The position numbers were made by a program, and so were the translations under genes. From Curtobacterium salicis (GTDB lineage Bacteria > Actinomycetota > Actinomycetes > Actinomycetales > Microbacteriaceae), in NCBI RefSeq assembly GCF_011759505.1, contig NZ_JAAOYO010000002.1, positions 434,001-498,000 of the forward strand: 64,000 nucleotides of DNA. The letters are read 5' to 3'. The notes beneath the pieces were generated by a model. The model did no database searches. It had not been told where the DNA came from and saw only the letters and a program-made list of their open reading frames with translations. Positions 1-9,015 of the stretch are shown piece by piece (position 1 is the first letter of the stretch; each line of letters starts with the position of its first letter).

Positions 1-436
1 CGCCGAGGACGTCGATGTCGCACTGCACGAACTGGCGGTAGCGACCCTTCTGCGGGCGCTCCGCTCGCCAGACCGGCGCGATCTGCACGGCGCGGAAGAC
101 GGTCGGCAGCTCCGCTCGGTGTGACGCGTAGAAGCGTGCGAGCGGCACGGTCAGGTCGAACCGGAGGCCGAGGTCGGCGAGCTCCAGGGGCGCTTCGGCG
201 CGGTGGAGGTCCTCCGTGGTGAGGCCGCGCTTCATCACGGCGAACGCGAGCTTCTCGTTGTCGCCGCCGAGGCCGGAGTGCAGCCGGGCGGCGTCCTCGA
301 GCACCGGTGTCTCGATCTCGTCGAACCCGTGGCGTGCGTACACGCCCCGGATGACCCCGAGCACGTGCTCACGGCGGGCCTTGTCCGCGGGGAGGTGGTC
401 TCGCATGCCCCGGGGGGCCGTCACGGTCGTCGCCAT
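1..436 (-). CDS. hisS: Histidyl-tRNA synthetase, N-terminal part (cut by window edge)
   Basis: Charges tRNA-His with histidine in the cytoplasm. Reading down from the ATG at 434-436 the protein begins MATTVTAPRGMRDHLPADKA and continues with the class II synthetase motif 1 region (RRxHVLGVIRGVYARHGFDEI, then TPVLED), a GGDNEKLAF segment, the motif 2 strand (LRFDLTVPLARF) and RPQKGRYRQFVQCDIDVLG, which is typical of HisS. About 145 residues are visible of a usual 420 or so; the rest lies left of the window. mazG lies upstream on the same strand, 216 bp away. Identification is firm. Confidence 0.95.
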   Translation of the reverse strand, partial: MATTVTAPRGMRDHLPADKARREHVLGVIRGVYARHGFDEIETPVLEDAARLHSGLGGDNEKLAFAVMKRGLTTEDLHRAEAPLELADLGLRFDLTVPLARFYASHRAELPTVFRAVQIAPVWRAERPQKGRYRQFVQCDIDVLG

Positions 437-630
437 GCCGACGATTCTCGCAGAGCGTGGGACCCGGTTGCGGCGGCCTGGTGTCCGCTGATATGCTTCA
501 TCCAGAACCTCGGCCGATGGGTGCCTGATCCACCCGTCGGTCGTCAGCGGGGGCAAGTGCTGCAAACGCCCACGCGGTTCGAGCGGGATCCCCTGACGAC
601 GTCGCTCCCTGGTGACGTCTCCTCCCGCTC

Positions 631-668
631 GCGGGCGTCCTCCTTTTTCGGGTTAGGAGGACGCCCGC
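631..668 (-). terminator. Hairpin at the 3' end of mazG
   Basis: Perfect 14-bp inverted repeat (631-644 with 655-668) and a 10-base loop. The right arm covers the last codons and stop of mazG, so the hairpin forms immediately at the end of that transcript. There is no clear U-tract, as is common for GC-rich actinobacterial terminators. Confidence 0.5.
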
Positions 669-1525
669 TCTTCGTCTCCCTGCGGCGACCCGGGCGTGGC
701 CTCTGCCGCTGGCGCCTGCGGCAACTCGGGCGTGGCCTCTGCCGCTGGCGCCTGCGCGCCCGGCACCTGCGTGTCCGGCACCAGCGCGCCCGGCACCTGC
801 CCGTCCGGCACCTGCTCCGCCTGCCGGGCCGCCGCCTCCAGCAGCGTCACCGCCGCACGCAGGCTCGCGACCGGATCGATCCCCTGTTCGTGCACCACCG
901 CCACCTCGGCGAGCATCCCGGCACCCCAGGCGACGTCGACCCGGCTGCCGAACGGCTGCTGGACCGCCGCACCCTCGGCAGGCGCAGCGGCCCCGTCGAG
1001 CATGCCGACCTGCTCGACGACGCTGCCGTCCGTGACCGAGGCGACCGCAGCGTGCAGGTCCCCGCGCTCCTCCAGCCGTTCGAACAGCTTCACCGCACGC
1101 TCGAGCGGCGGCATCGCCCGCGGCACCCCGGCGTACACGCTGCTGCGTCCGGCCTTCTCCGCGGCCTTCGCGGCACGCCAGACGCGGACGACGTCCTCGA
1201 CGGTGTGCGCTTCCTGGTCCCCGAAGACGTGCGGGTGGCGGCGCTGCATCTTCTCGCGGACGGCGTCGGCCACGTCGTCCAGGTCGAACCGCCCCTCGTG
1301 CGCAGCGATCCCGGCGTGCAACACCACCTGGTAGAGCACGTCGCCGAGTTCTTCACGCAGCTCGTCGGTGTCGTCGCCGTCGATGGCGTCGACCAGTTCG
1401 TAGGTCTCCTCGACCGCGTACCGGGCCAGGCTCGCATGGGTCTGCTCGCGGTTCCAGACGCAGCCGTGCTCGGCGTCGAGCAGGCGGTCCACGACGGCGA
1501 CGAGTTCGTCAACGGAGGTCATCAC
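653..1525 (-). CDS. mazG: Nucleoside triphosphate pyrophosphohydrolase, MazG family
   Basis: Hydrolyses (d)NTPs to the monophosphate and pyrophosphate, a housecleaning role. Residues about 1-115 form a canonical MazG domain: CVWNREQTHASL, the metal-binding EETYELVDAI and EELGDVLYQVVLHA helices, and KMQRRHPHVFGD. The second MazG domain present in E. coli MazG is degenerate here; only the stretch around LAEVAVVHEQGIDPVASL recalls it, without an EExxD metal site. The last 60 or so residues are a Pro/Ala/Val-rich tail (VPGAQAP, PAAEATP repeats) encoded by internal DNA repeats. The start could be either Met of the initial MM. Same strand as hisS and in the usual mfd-mazG order, although nhaA intervenes. 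Confidence 0.9.
   Translation of the reverse strand: MMTSVDELVAVVDRLLDAEHGCVWNREQTHASLARYAVEETYELVDAIDGDDTDELREELGDVLYQVVLHAGIAAHEGRFDLDDVADAVREKMQRRHPHVFGDQEAHTVEDVVRVWRAAKAAEKAGRSSVYAGVPRAMPPLERAVKLFERLEERGDLHAAVASVTDGSVVEQVGMLDGAAAPAEGAAVQQPFGSRVDVAWGAGMLAEVAVVHEQGIDPVASLRAAVTLLEAAARQAEQVPDGQVPGALVPDTQVPGAQAPAAEATPELPQAPAAEATPGSPQGDEERASS
692..756. repeat. 36-bp-period direct repeat inside the mazG tail
   Basis: A 29-base sequence at 692-720 recurs identically at 728-756. It encodes the duplicated PAAEATP units of the MazG C-terminal tail. Shorter GGCACCTG-type repeats continue to about 815. Confidence 0.8.
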
Positions 1526-1650
1526 GCCATGCTGCCACCGTCGGCTCCGCGTGGATCGGATGCCAGGGTCAGCCCGGTACGATGGCCGAGGCGTGTCGGG
1601 AAGTCTGGTCGACGATCTCTTCCCCGTACCCGATCGCCTCCCGGAGTCGC

Positions 1651-2829
1651 ATGCCCTCCTTCGTCCGTTCCCCCCGGTTCAGCGCCATCGCGCTGCTGTC
1701 CGCCGCCGTCCTCGGCCTGGTCATCGCGAACACCGCGCTCGGCCCGGGCCTCGAGCGCGGCCTCGACTGGCACACCCCGTGGGGAGCGATCGGTCTGGAC
1801 CTGTCGATCGCGCACTGGGTGAGCGACGGCCTGCTGGCGGTGTTCTTCCTGCTCGTCGCCGTGGAGCTGAAGCACGAGCTCGTCGCCGGGGAGCTCGCGA
1901 ACCCGAAGACCGCCGTGGTCCCCGCCATCGCAGCGGTCGGCGGTGTACTCGTCCCCGCGTTGGTCTACCTTTTCGTCGCGTCCGGCACCCCGTACACGCA
2001 CGGCTGGCCGATCCCGACGGCCACGGACATCGCGTTCGCACTCGGTGTCTTGGCGATGTTCGGTCGCGGTCTGCCCTCCACGATCCGGGTGTTCCTGCTG
2101 GCACTGGCCGTCCTCGACGACCTCATCGCGATCGTGATCATCGCGGTGGTCTTCGCGCACGGCACCGACTTCCTCGCGCTCGGGGGCGCCGCGGTCCTGC
2201 TCGTGGTCTTCGCGGTCCTCGGTCGTCGCCTGCGCCCCGGCAGCCGCGCGCAGCCGTTCCTCATCGTTGCGATGGCCGTCATCGGCCTGGTTACCTGGTG
2301 GCTCGTGTACCACTCGGGTGTGCACGCGACGATCGCGGGCGTGGCGCTCGGCCTGGTCCTCCCCCGCCGTCCGGGTGGCACGCTCCACGAGCACGTCGAA
2401 CCGTGGTCCAACGCGATCGTCCTGCCGGTCTTCGCGTTCGTCTCCGCCGCGGTCGTCATCCCCGCGGTCGGGATCAGCGAGCTGTCGCCGACGTTCTGGG
2501 CGGTCGTGCTCGCACTGCCGGTCGGCAAGGTCATCGGCATCACGCTCTTCGGCACGATCTCCGGCCGCCTGTTCCGCGGACCCGGCCGGTCGACCCTGTC
2601 GTTCGGCTCGGTGATGACCGTCGGAGTGCTCGGCGGCATCGGGTTCACGGTGTCGCTGCTCATGAACGAGCTGGCGTTCGCCGCGAACCAGGAGATCGTC
2701 GACGAGGGCGTCCTCGCCGTCCTCGTCGGCTCGGGCATCGCGATGGTCGCCTCCGCCGTCGTCGTCTCGGTCCGCGCCCGCCGGTACCGGCAGCGCCGCG
2801 AACTCTCCGAGGCCGAGGCGACCGAGTAG
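1651..2829 (+). CDS. nhaA: Na+/H+ antiporter NhaA
   Basis: Exchanges cytoplasmic Na+ for external H+ across the inner membrane in salt and alkali tolerance. The predicted product of 392 residues has about twelve hydrophobic segments. Diagnostic motifs are AVELKHELVAGEL, PTATDIAFALGVLAM and the ion-binding pair of aspartates in LAVLDDLIAIVII, matching Asp163/164 of E. coli NhaA. I place the start at the ATG giving MPSFVRSPRF, which puts the first membrane segment about ten residues in; an in-frame ATG at 1582 would add a 23-residue non-homologous extension. Divergent from mazG and convergent with mfd. Confidence 0.93.
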   Translation: MPSFVRSPRFSAIALLSAAVLGLVIANTALGPGLERGLDWHTPWGAIGLDLSIAHWVSDGLLAVFFLLVAVELKHELVAGELANPKTAVVPAIAAVGGVLVPALVYLFVASGTPYTHGWPIPTATDIAFALGVLAMFGRGLPSTIRVFLLALAVLDDLIAIVIIAVVFAHGTDFLALGGAAVLLVVFAVLGRRLRPGSRAQPFLIVAMAVIGLVTWWLVYHSGVHATIAGVALGLVLPRRPGGTLHEHVEPWSNAIVLPVFAFVSAAVVIPAVGISELSPTFWAVVLALPVGKVIGITLFGTISGRLFRGPGRSTLSFGSVMTVGVLGGIGFTVSLLMNELAFAANQEIVDEGVLAVLVGSGIAMVASAVVVSVRARRYRQRRELSEAEATE

Positions 2830-2838
2830 CAGCCACCC

Positions 2839-2886
2839 GACGGACGGGAGGCGCGTGGCGGATCCGCCACGCGCCTCCCGTCCGTC
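2839..2886. repeat. Perfect 48-bp palindrome between convergent nhaA and mfd
   Basis: Two perfectly complementary 24-base arms with no loop, centred on GGATCC. Core GGGAGGCGCGTGG / CCACGCGCCTCCC. It lies in the 72-bp gap between two convergent genes and is the cleanest copy of the dispersed GGGAGGC family described in the findings. It probably serves as a bidirectional terminator. Confidence 0.9.
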
Positions 2887-2901
2887 AGGTGGGACCGCCG
2901 A

Positions 2902-5900
2902 TCAGACGGCCGACGCCTCTTCGCGCGCCGGTGCCCCGTAGACGGCGGTGAGGATGCTCTCCACCCAGCCGATGAGGGCGTCGTCCGGCAGGGTCTCGCC
3001 GTGCGGCTTCGGCACCGGGATGCTCGCCGCGTCCTGCTGCGGGAACCAGCGAGCCCCCGGGAACATCCGCTTCAGCCGCACCTGCGCGGAGTCCGCCAGT
3101 TCCTTGCCGGCGACCCGCAGGTTGGAGCCCATCACGACGACGTCGGACAGGCCGACCTGCTGCGCCATCCGGCGGAGGCGGGAGACCTCGATCAGGGTGA
3201 GCACGGCCTGCGGCGGTGTGCCGTACCGGTCCGTGAGCTCGTCGAGGACCATGTCGATCGCCTCGGCCTGTGCGGCCGGGGCCGACGCTGCCGACAGCTT
3301 CTGGTACGCCTCGAGGCGCAGCCGCTCGGACTCGACGTAGTCGTCCGGGATGTGCGCGTCGACCGGGATCTCGAGCCGGAGCTCGGTCTGCCCCTCGGCG
3401 ACGTCCCCGCGGAACTGCGACACGGCCTCGCCGATCATCCGCAGGTACAGGTCGAACCCGACTCCCGCGATGTGCCCGGACTGCTCGCCTCCGAGCAGGT
3501 TGCCCGCACCGCGGATCTCGAGGTCCTTCATCGCGACCTGCATGCCGGCGCCGAGCTCGTTGTTCGCGGCGATGGTCTCGAGGCGGTCCTGCGCGGTCTC
3601 GGACAGCGGCTTGTCGGCGTCGTAGAGGAAGTACGCGTAGCCGCGCTCGCGACCACGACCGACGCGGCCGCGCAGCTGGTGCAGCTGCGACAGCCCGTAC
3701 TTGTCGGCCTTGTCGATGATCAGGGTGTTCGCATTCGCGATGTCCAGACCGGTCTCGATGATCGTCGTCGACACGAGGACGTCGAACCGGCGTTCCCAGA
3801 AGTCGACCATGACCTGCTCGAGCGTGCTCTCCGCCATCTGCCCGTGCGCGACGCCGATGCGCGCGTCCGGGACGATCTCGGCCAGGTGCGCGGCGACGGA
3901 CTGGATGTCCTTGACGCGGTTGTGCACGTAGAACACCTGCCCCTCGCGGAGCATCTCGCGCTTGATCGCAGCGGCCACCTGCAGGTCGGACTGCGGTCCG
4001 ACGAACGTCAGGATCGGGTGCCGGTCCTCCGGCGGCGTCGCGAGCGTCGACATCTCACGGATGCCGGTGACCGCCATCTCGAGCGAGCGCGGGATCGGCG
4101 TCGCCGACATCGCCAGGACGTCGACGTTGGTCTTGAGCTTCTTCAGCTGGTCCTTGTGCTCGACACCGAAGCGCTGCTCCTCGTCGATGATCACGAGCCC
4201 GACGTCCTTGAACTGCACGTTCTGCGACAGGATCCGGTGCGTGCCGATGACGATGTCGACGGTGCCGTCGGCCAGGCCGGCGAGCGTCTCCTTCGACTCC
4301 TTCTCGGTCTGGAACCGGCTGAGGGCGCGCAGGTTCACCGGGAAGCCGGCGAAGCGCTCCTGGAACGTCTCCATGTGCTGGCGGACGAGCAGGGTCGTCG
4401 GCACGAGGACGGCGACCTGCTTGCCGTCCTGCACGGCCTTGAACGCCGCACGGATCGCGACCTCGGTCTTGCCGTAGCCGACGTCGCCCGAGAGCAGCCG
4501 GTCCATCGGGATCGGGCTCTCCATGTCGCGCTTGATCTCGTCGATGGTGGTCAGCTGGTCGGCGGTCTCCGCGAACGGGAACGCCTCTTCCAGCTCACGC
4601 TGCCACGGGGTGTCCGGGCCGAACGCGTGCCCCTTCGACGCCATCCGCGCCGAGTACAGCTTCACCAGGTCGACGGCGATGTCACGGACGGCCTTGCGCG
4701 CCTTCGACTTCGCCGCGGACCAGTCGGAGCCGCCCATCTTCGACAGGGTCGGGTTCTCGCCGCCGACGTACCGGGACAGCTGGTCGAGCTGGTCGGTCGG
4801 CACGAACAGCTTGTCGCCCGGGTAGTTCCGCTTCGACGGCGCGTACTCGAGCACCAGGTACTCGCGCTGCTGCTTCACGGCGTTCCGGCCGCCGCTCGAG
4901 ACCTCTCGGCTGACGAGCTCGACGAACTTGCCGATGCCGTGGGTCGCGTGCACGACGACGTCGCCCGGCTTCAGCTGCAGCGGGTCGACGACGTTCTTCC
5001 GGCGGCTCGCGAGCTTCTTGACGGTGCGGGCGCCCTGCTGGACGCTCCGCCCGTAGAACTCGGCTTCGCTCAACAGCGCGATGCGCGGGTCGGCGACCGC
5101 GAACCCGTGCTCGACGCTGGCGGTCGTGACGATGGCGACACCCGGTTCGGGAGGCCCGTCCAACGCCCCGGCGCGCGCGGCCACCCCGGCGTCGGCCAAG
5201 ACCTGCACCGCACGCTCGACGAGCCCCTGGCCCTGCGCGGTCACCACGACGGCCCACTGGTCGGCGGTGAGCTCCTTGACGTGGGCGACCGCACCGTCGG
5301 CGCTGCCGGCGAAGCTCGGGATCGACTCACCCGGGACGCGGATGTACTCCCCCGCCTCGGCGACGGCGTCGGAGTCGGAGACCGGCTCGTCGGCGCCGGA
5401 GTCGAACGGCGACACCGTCCACCAGGTGCGCTGCCCACGCGTGTTGCGGAGCTGCTGCACGGTCATGAAGTTGCCGGCGTCCAGGTCGATCGGCGCCTGT
5501 GCCCCGGCGACCGCGGCGCTCCACGCGGCCTGCAGGAACTCCTGGTTGGTCTCGGCCAGGCTGTGCGCGCGGCCGCTGACGCGCTCGGGCGAGAACACGG
5601 CGATCGTCGCGGCGTCGGGCAGGTAGTCCGTGACCGGCACGAGCTTCCGGACGAGTGCGGGTGCGAGGGACTCCATGCCCTCGACCGGGATCCCCTCGGC
5701 GACCTTGGCCAGCATCTGGGACAGGTTCGGGAACTCGTGCAGCATCTCGCGCGCGCGCTGCCGGACGTCGTCGCTGAGGAGCAGTTCGCGCGACGCCGTC
5801 AGTTCGACCGAGCCGAGGTCGTCCTCCGTCGAGCGCTGGTCGGCGACCGAGAACGCCTTGACGCCGTCGATCTCGTCGCCGAAGAAGTCGACGCGCACCG

Positions 5901-6495
5901 GGTGGTCCGCAGTCGGCGGGAAGACGTCGAGGATGCCACCGCGGACGGCGAACTCACCACGGCGGGTGACCAGGTCGACGCGGGCGTACGCCAGGTCGAC
6001 GAGCTGCGACGCGAGCCGGCTGAGGTCGTTGCCGCGCGACCCGGTGTGCAGCACGACCGGGGCGAGCTCGGTGAGGTTGTCGGCGATCGGCTGCAGCGCC
6101 GCACGGACGCTGGCGACGACGACGGTGGTGCGACGCTCGTCCACCGGGGTGTCCTGCCAGCGCTGCAGGGCTCGGAGCGTGGCGATGCGGGTGCCGACGG
6201 TCTGCGGGCTCGGGCTGAGTCGCTCGTGCGGCAGGGTCTCCCACGCCGGGAACTCGAGCACGTCGGCGTCCGGGACCGTGCAGCTCAGGGCGTCACGGAC
6301 CGCCTCGGCCTCCCGCCCGGTGGCCGTGATGACGAAGGCGCACTGCGGGCCGGTCCGTGCGGCCAGGAGCGCGGCGAACAGCGGCACGCGGAGCCCGTCG
6401 ACGACCGAGAAGTCGGCGTCACGAGGAGCGGCACGGAGCGCACGATCGAAGGAGGAGGCGCGCGAGAGCGCAGGGATGAGGCCCGAGATCGTCAC
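2902..6495 (-). CDS. mfd: Transcription-repair coupling factor Mfd
   Basis: Removes stalled RNA polymerase from lesions and recruits UvrA. At 1197 residues it has the normal full length. It has an N-terminal UvrB-like region (DFSVVDGLRVPLFAALLAAR, then VLEFPAWETLPHERLSP), the RNA-polymerase-interacting domain (PGDVVVHATHGIGKFV), a RecG-like motor with Walker A GDVGYGKTE, the Walker B box DEEQRFG, motif SATPIPRS and the late motifs IIETGLDIA and QLRGRVGR, then the C-terminal UvrA-binding domain (YGTPPQAV). GTG start (VTISGLIPAL). Downstream of pth on the same strand. Confidence 0.97.
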   Translation of the reverse strand: MTISGLIPALSRASSFDRALRAAPRDADFSVVDGLRVPLFAALLAARTGPQCAFVITATGREAEAVRDALSCTVPDADVLEFPAWETLPHERLSPSPQTVGTRIATLRALQRWQDTPVDERRTTVVVASVRAALQPIADNLTELAPVVLHTGSRGNDLSRLASQLVDLAYARVDLVTRRGEFAVRGGILDVFPPTADHPVRVDFFGDEIDGVKAFSVADQRSTEDDLGSVELTASRELLLSDDVRQRAREMLHEFPNLSQMLAKVAEGIPVEGMESLAPALVRKLVPVTDYLPDAATIAVFSPERVSGRAHSLAETNQEFLQAAWSAAVAGAQAPIDLDAGNFMTVQQLRNTRGQRTWWTVSPFDSGADEPVSDSDAVAEAGEYIRVPGESIPSFAGSADGAVAHVKELTADQWAVVVTAQGQGLVERAVQVLADAGVAARAGALDGPPEPGVAIVTTASVEHGFAVADPRIALLSEAEFYGRSVQQGARTVKKLASRRKNVVDPLQLKPGDVVVHATHGIGKFVELVSREVSSGGRNAVKQQREYLVLEYAPSKRNYPGDKLFVPTDQLDQLSRYVGGENPTLSKMGGSDWSAAKSKARKAVRDIAVDLVKLYSARMASKGHAFGPDTPWQRELEEAFPFAETADQLTTIDEIKRDMESPIPMDRLLSGDVGYGKTEVAIRAAFKAVQDGKQVAVLVPTTLLVRQHMETFQERFAGFPVNLRALSRFQTEKESKETLAGLADGTVDIVIGTHRILSQNVQFKDVGLVIIDEEQRFGVEHKDQLKKLKTNVDVLAMSATPIPRSLEMAVTGIREMSTLATPPEDRHPILTFVGPQSDLQVAAAIKREMLREGQVFYVHNRVKDIQSVAAHLAEIVPDARIGVAHGQMAESTLEQVMVDFWERRFDVLVSTTIIETGLDIANANTLIIDKADKYGLSQLHQLRGRVGRGRERGYAYFLYDADKPLSETAQDRLETIAANNELGAGMQVAMKDLEIRGAGNLLGGEQSGHIAGVGFDLYLRMIGEAVSQFRGDVAEGQTELRLEIPVDAHIPDDYVESERLRLEAYQKLSAASAPAAQAEAIDMVLDELTDRYGTPPQAVLTLIEVSRLRRMAQQVGLSDVVVMGSNLRVAGKELADSAQVRLKRMFPGARWFPQQDAASIPVPKPHGETLPDDALIGWVESILTAVYGAPAREEASAV

Positions 6496-6544
6496 TCACA
6501 CGATGGTACCGGCGGCCCCCGACAGCGGTTCCCCCGTGCGCGAC

Positions 6545-6591
6545 GGGCGAACAGGAGGCGCGTGGCGGAGCCGGGACGGGCCTCCCGCCCG
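6545..6591. repeat. Decayed GGGAGGC-family palindrome downstream of pth
   Basis: Shows the family pattern AGGAGGCGCGTGG on the left and CGGGCCTCCCGCCCG on the right, but the arms pair only partially. Lies in the 117-bp gap after pth and before the mfd start. Confidence 0.6.
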
Positions 6592-6612
6592 GCTCGGGGT
6601 CGGGAACTCCGG

Positions 6613-7197
6613 TCAGGCCGGCGCGTGGAAGCGCTGCTGCGCGGCGAGCAGACCGTCGGTCACGATCGCCTCGACGGCGTCCGCGGCGTCGGCCAGCAGG
6701 TTCGGCAGGAGCTTCTTCTCGGCTGCGGCGAAGTCGCGCAGCACGTAGTCGGCCGGGTCCTGGCGTCCGGGCGGACGGCCGATGCCGACCCGCACCCGCG
6801 CGAACTCGTTCGTGTTCGTCGCCTTGATGACGTCACGGATGCCGTTGTGCCCGCCGTGTCCGCCGTTGCCCTTGAGGCGCACGGTGTCGAACGGCAGGTC
6901 GAGCTCGTCGTGGACCAGGATCAGGTCCTCCGGCGACGCGGAGTAGAACCCGAGGACGGCCGAGACCGGTCCCCCGGAGGTGTTCATGAACGACCCGGGC
7001 TTCGCGAGGACGAGCCGCGGGCCCCCCGGCACCAGGCGCCCCTCGGCGACCTGGTTCGGGGTCTTGTGCTTCTTGAACGTGGCGCCCATGCGGGCAGCCA
7101 GTTCATCGAGGACCATCTGGCCGACGTTGTGGCGGTTGCCCGCGTAGTCGGGCCCGGGGTTCCCGAGCCCGACCACGACGAACGAACGATCTGCCAT
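6613..7197 (-). CDS. pth: Peptidyl-tRNA hydrolase
   Basis: Releases tRNA from peptidyl-tRNAs dropped by ribosomes. 194 residues, the normal family length. Signature GLGNPG near residue 10 with the catalytic-site Asn, the catalytic His in RHNVG, PGSFMNTSG, and the conserved Asp in VHDELDLPF followed by GGHGGHNGIRD. It starts 29 bp after the stop of rplY on the same strand, and rplY-pth is a widely conserved operon. Confidence 0.96.
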   Translation of the reverse strand: MADRSFVVVGLGNPGPDYAGNRHNVGQMVLDELAARMGATFKKHKTPNQVAEGRLVPGGPRLVLAKPGSFMNTSGGPVSAVLGFYSASPEDLILVHDELDLPFDTVRLKGNGGHGGHNGIRDVIKATNTNEFARVRVGIGRPPGRQDPADYVLRDFAAAEKKLLPNLLADAADAVEAIVTDGLLAAQQRFHAPA

Positions 7198-7226
7198 CAG
7201 CGTCGACCAGATGCCACGAAGGGGTG

Positions 7227-7856
7227 TTACTCGGAGACCGGGGCGGAGCCGCCCTCGGCACCGGCTTCGGCGCCCGCCTCAGCGGAGGCCTCGTCCGCGG
7301 CCTCGTCGTCAGCGGTGCCACGCGGGGTGACGATCTGCACGACGAGTGCCTCGGGGTCGGTCTCGAGCTCAGCGCCCTCGGGGAGGGTCAGCTCGGACGC
7401 GACGATCTGCTTGCCGTCCTCGAGGCCCTCGACGTCGACGACGACGTGCTCGGGGATGTCCGTCGCGAGGACGAGCAGCGAGACGGTGTTGAGGTCCTGC
7501 ACGTGGATCGTGCCGGCGAAGGACTCGCCCTCGATGACGACGGGGACGTCGACGGTGACCTTCTCGCCACGACGGAGGACGACGAGGTCGATGTGCTCGA
7601 TGATCTGGCGCACCGGGTCACGCTGGACGTCCTTGACGAGGGCGAGCTGTGCGGCACCCTCGATGTCGAGGTCGACGACCGCGTTGGCGGTACGGACGAG
7701 CAGCATGGTCTCGTGGCCCGGCAGGCTGATGTGCTGCGGCTCGGTGCCGTGGCCGTAGACGACGGCGGGGATCTTGTCGGCGGCGCGGAGCTTGCGGGCC
7801 GCACCCTTGCCGAACTTGGTGCGGACTTCTGCCGCGAGCTTGGTGTAGTCAGCCAT
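7227..7856 (-). CDS. rplY: 50S ribosomal protein L25/general stress protein Ctc
   Basis: Binds 5S rRNA in the large subunit. 209 residues: N-terminal L25 domain (residues 1-95: KGAARKLRAADKIPAVVYGHG, RDPVRQIIEHIDL), the TL5-type C-terminal beta domain (VTVDVPVVIEGE, ELTLPEGAELETDPE) and an acidic Ala/Glu tail. ATG at 7854-7856 is chosen because AGGAGG sits seven bases upstream; the open frame extends further but without homology. The 210-bp leader before it has no other gene. Confidence 0.95.
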   Translation of the reverse strand: MADYTKLAAEVRTKFGKGAARKLRAADKIPAVVYGHGTEPQHISLPGHETMLLVRTANAVVDLDIEGAAQLALVKDVQRDPVRQIIEHIDLVVLRRGEKVTVDVPVVIEGESFAGTIHVQDLNTVSLLVLATDIPEHVVVDVEGLEDGKQIVASELTLPEGAELETDPEALVVQIVTPRGTADDEAADEASAEAGAEAGAEGGSAPVSE

Positions 7857-8039
7857 GATGCCTCCTGGTGTCGGGGACGACGCCGGAGTGCCGGCATCGA
7901 GGGGTCTGTGGTGTTGCAACTCGAACGCGTGCACGCGTGAGGAACGGTCCCAGAGTCTGGCCGGGTCTCCCACTGCGTCGATCACGGCCGCGCGTACGCG
8001 GCCCTCGCCGAAGTCGTGGGCAAGTCTACCAGTACCAGC

Positions 8040-8060
8040 CCGGGCGTGTCGCACGCCCGG
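8040..8060 (-). terminator. Hairpin downstream of the coiled-coil protein gene
   Basis: 9-bp perfect stem CCGGGCGTG / CACGCCCGG with a 3-base loop, nine bases beyond the stop of the gene ending at 8070. Confidence 0.5.
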
Positions 8061-8069
8061 TGGATGCGG

Positions 8070-8990
8070 TCAGTCGAGCGCCTGACGTCGACGGCGAGCC
8101 GCGACGAGGTCCTCGCGCGCCCGGTCGCTCGCCTGCTCCGCGTCGTCCCGTTCCCGTCCGAGGCGCTCGGCCTCGGCGTCGAGGTCGGTCTGCTCCCCCT
8201 CGAGTCCCCGGAGCTGCCGCTCGAGGTCCCGACGGCGGCGGTCGAGGTCGCCGCGCCGCTCCGCGACGTCCTCGAGTGCCGTTTCGACCTCGTCGAGCGC
8301 GGCATCGACGTCGCGGGACGTCTGGCGCGCCTGCCGTTCGACGTCGCGTGCCGCCCGTCGCTCGGCCGCCGGGTCGTGGTCGGGAGGGTCTGCGGGGCCG
8401 GAGCGGCGGGACCGGCTCGCACCGCGCCTCCCGGCCGTGATCGGGATGGGCGGGGCGTCGCTGCCGGACCATGCGTCGGGCACCGCGTCCGGCACGGCGA
8501 GCGCACCGTCGAGGTCGACCGGTTCGAAGCCGACGCTCTCCAGCGGCTGCACGAGGAGCCCCGAGCGGACGGCCGCTCCGGCGTGCGGATCGGCCATCGC
8601 CGCCTCGATCGTGGCGCGCACCTGGTCGAGGACGGCGGGCGTCGCCGGGTGGCCGGCATCCGAGGCACGGTCCGCACCCGCCTGGGCGAGCGCGGCCACG
8701 AGGCTCGCACGCTGCCGGCGGAGCGTGCTGATCTCCTGCGGGTCAGCCCGTTCCTGGGCCTCCCGGAGCGACGGACCGAGGGCGACCGCCTCGTCGAGGG
8801 CCTGGTCGTCCGCCAGGAGGTCGACCACCCATGCAGCCGGTGCCGGCTTCCGGAGCTTCCCCACGGCCGCTGCGGTCTCCCGGTCGTCCTTCCGTAGCGC
8901 CCGCTGCCGTGCGGTCCGCTCGGCGACGAAGTCCGCCGGCGGGACGAGCAGGAGCGCGCGGGCGACCCCTGCGAGCGTGTCGGTGTCCAC
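8070..8990 (-). CDS. Hypothetical protein with C-terminal coiled coil
   Basis: 306 residues, GTG start (VDTDTLAGVAR). I do not recognise a catalytic family. The N-terminal third is helical and contains VGKLRKPAPAAWVVDLLADD, a pattern I associate with uncharacterised actinobacterial proteins. The middle is Pro/Asp-rich (GPADPPDHDPAAE). Residues about 205-300 are almost entirely charged heptads (DVDAALDEVETALEDVAER, LERQLRGLEGEQTDLDAEAERLG), a strong coiled coil. No signal peptide or membrane segment, so probably cytoplasmic. Sits between rplY and manD on the same strand. Confidence 0.75.
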   Translation of the reverse strand: MDTDTLAGVARALLLVPPADFVAERTARQRALRKDDRETAAAVGKLRKPAPAAWVVDLLADDQALDEAVALGPSLREAQERADPQEISTLRRQRASLVAALAQAGADRASDAGHPATPAVLDQVRATIEAAMADPHAGAAVRSGLLVQPLESVGFEPVDLDGALAVPDAVPDAWSGSDAPPIPITAGRRGASRSRRSGPADPPDHDPAAERRAARDVERQARQTSRDVDAALDEVETALEDVAERRGDLDRRRRDLERQLRGLEGEQTDLDAEAERLGRERDDAEQASDRAREDLVAARRRRQALD

Positions 8991-9015
8991 GCTCGCCGAG
9001 GCTACCCGCGGCGCC

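Noticed and set aside
545..605. tRNA-like sequence with GGTTCGAGC and complementary ends (GTCGTCAG / CTGACGAC)
   Set aside because: No D-arm or anticodon arm of the right size and the outer stem has a bulge. More likely a hairpin downstream of mazG.
3001..7758. Very long open frame on the + strand (about 1585 codons) opposite mfd, pth and rplY
   Set aside because: Its translation is low-complexity Arg/Gly/Val/Asp without any domain, and it is exactly antisense to three well-conserved genes. High GC removes stop codons from the antisense frame.
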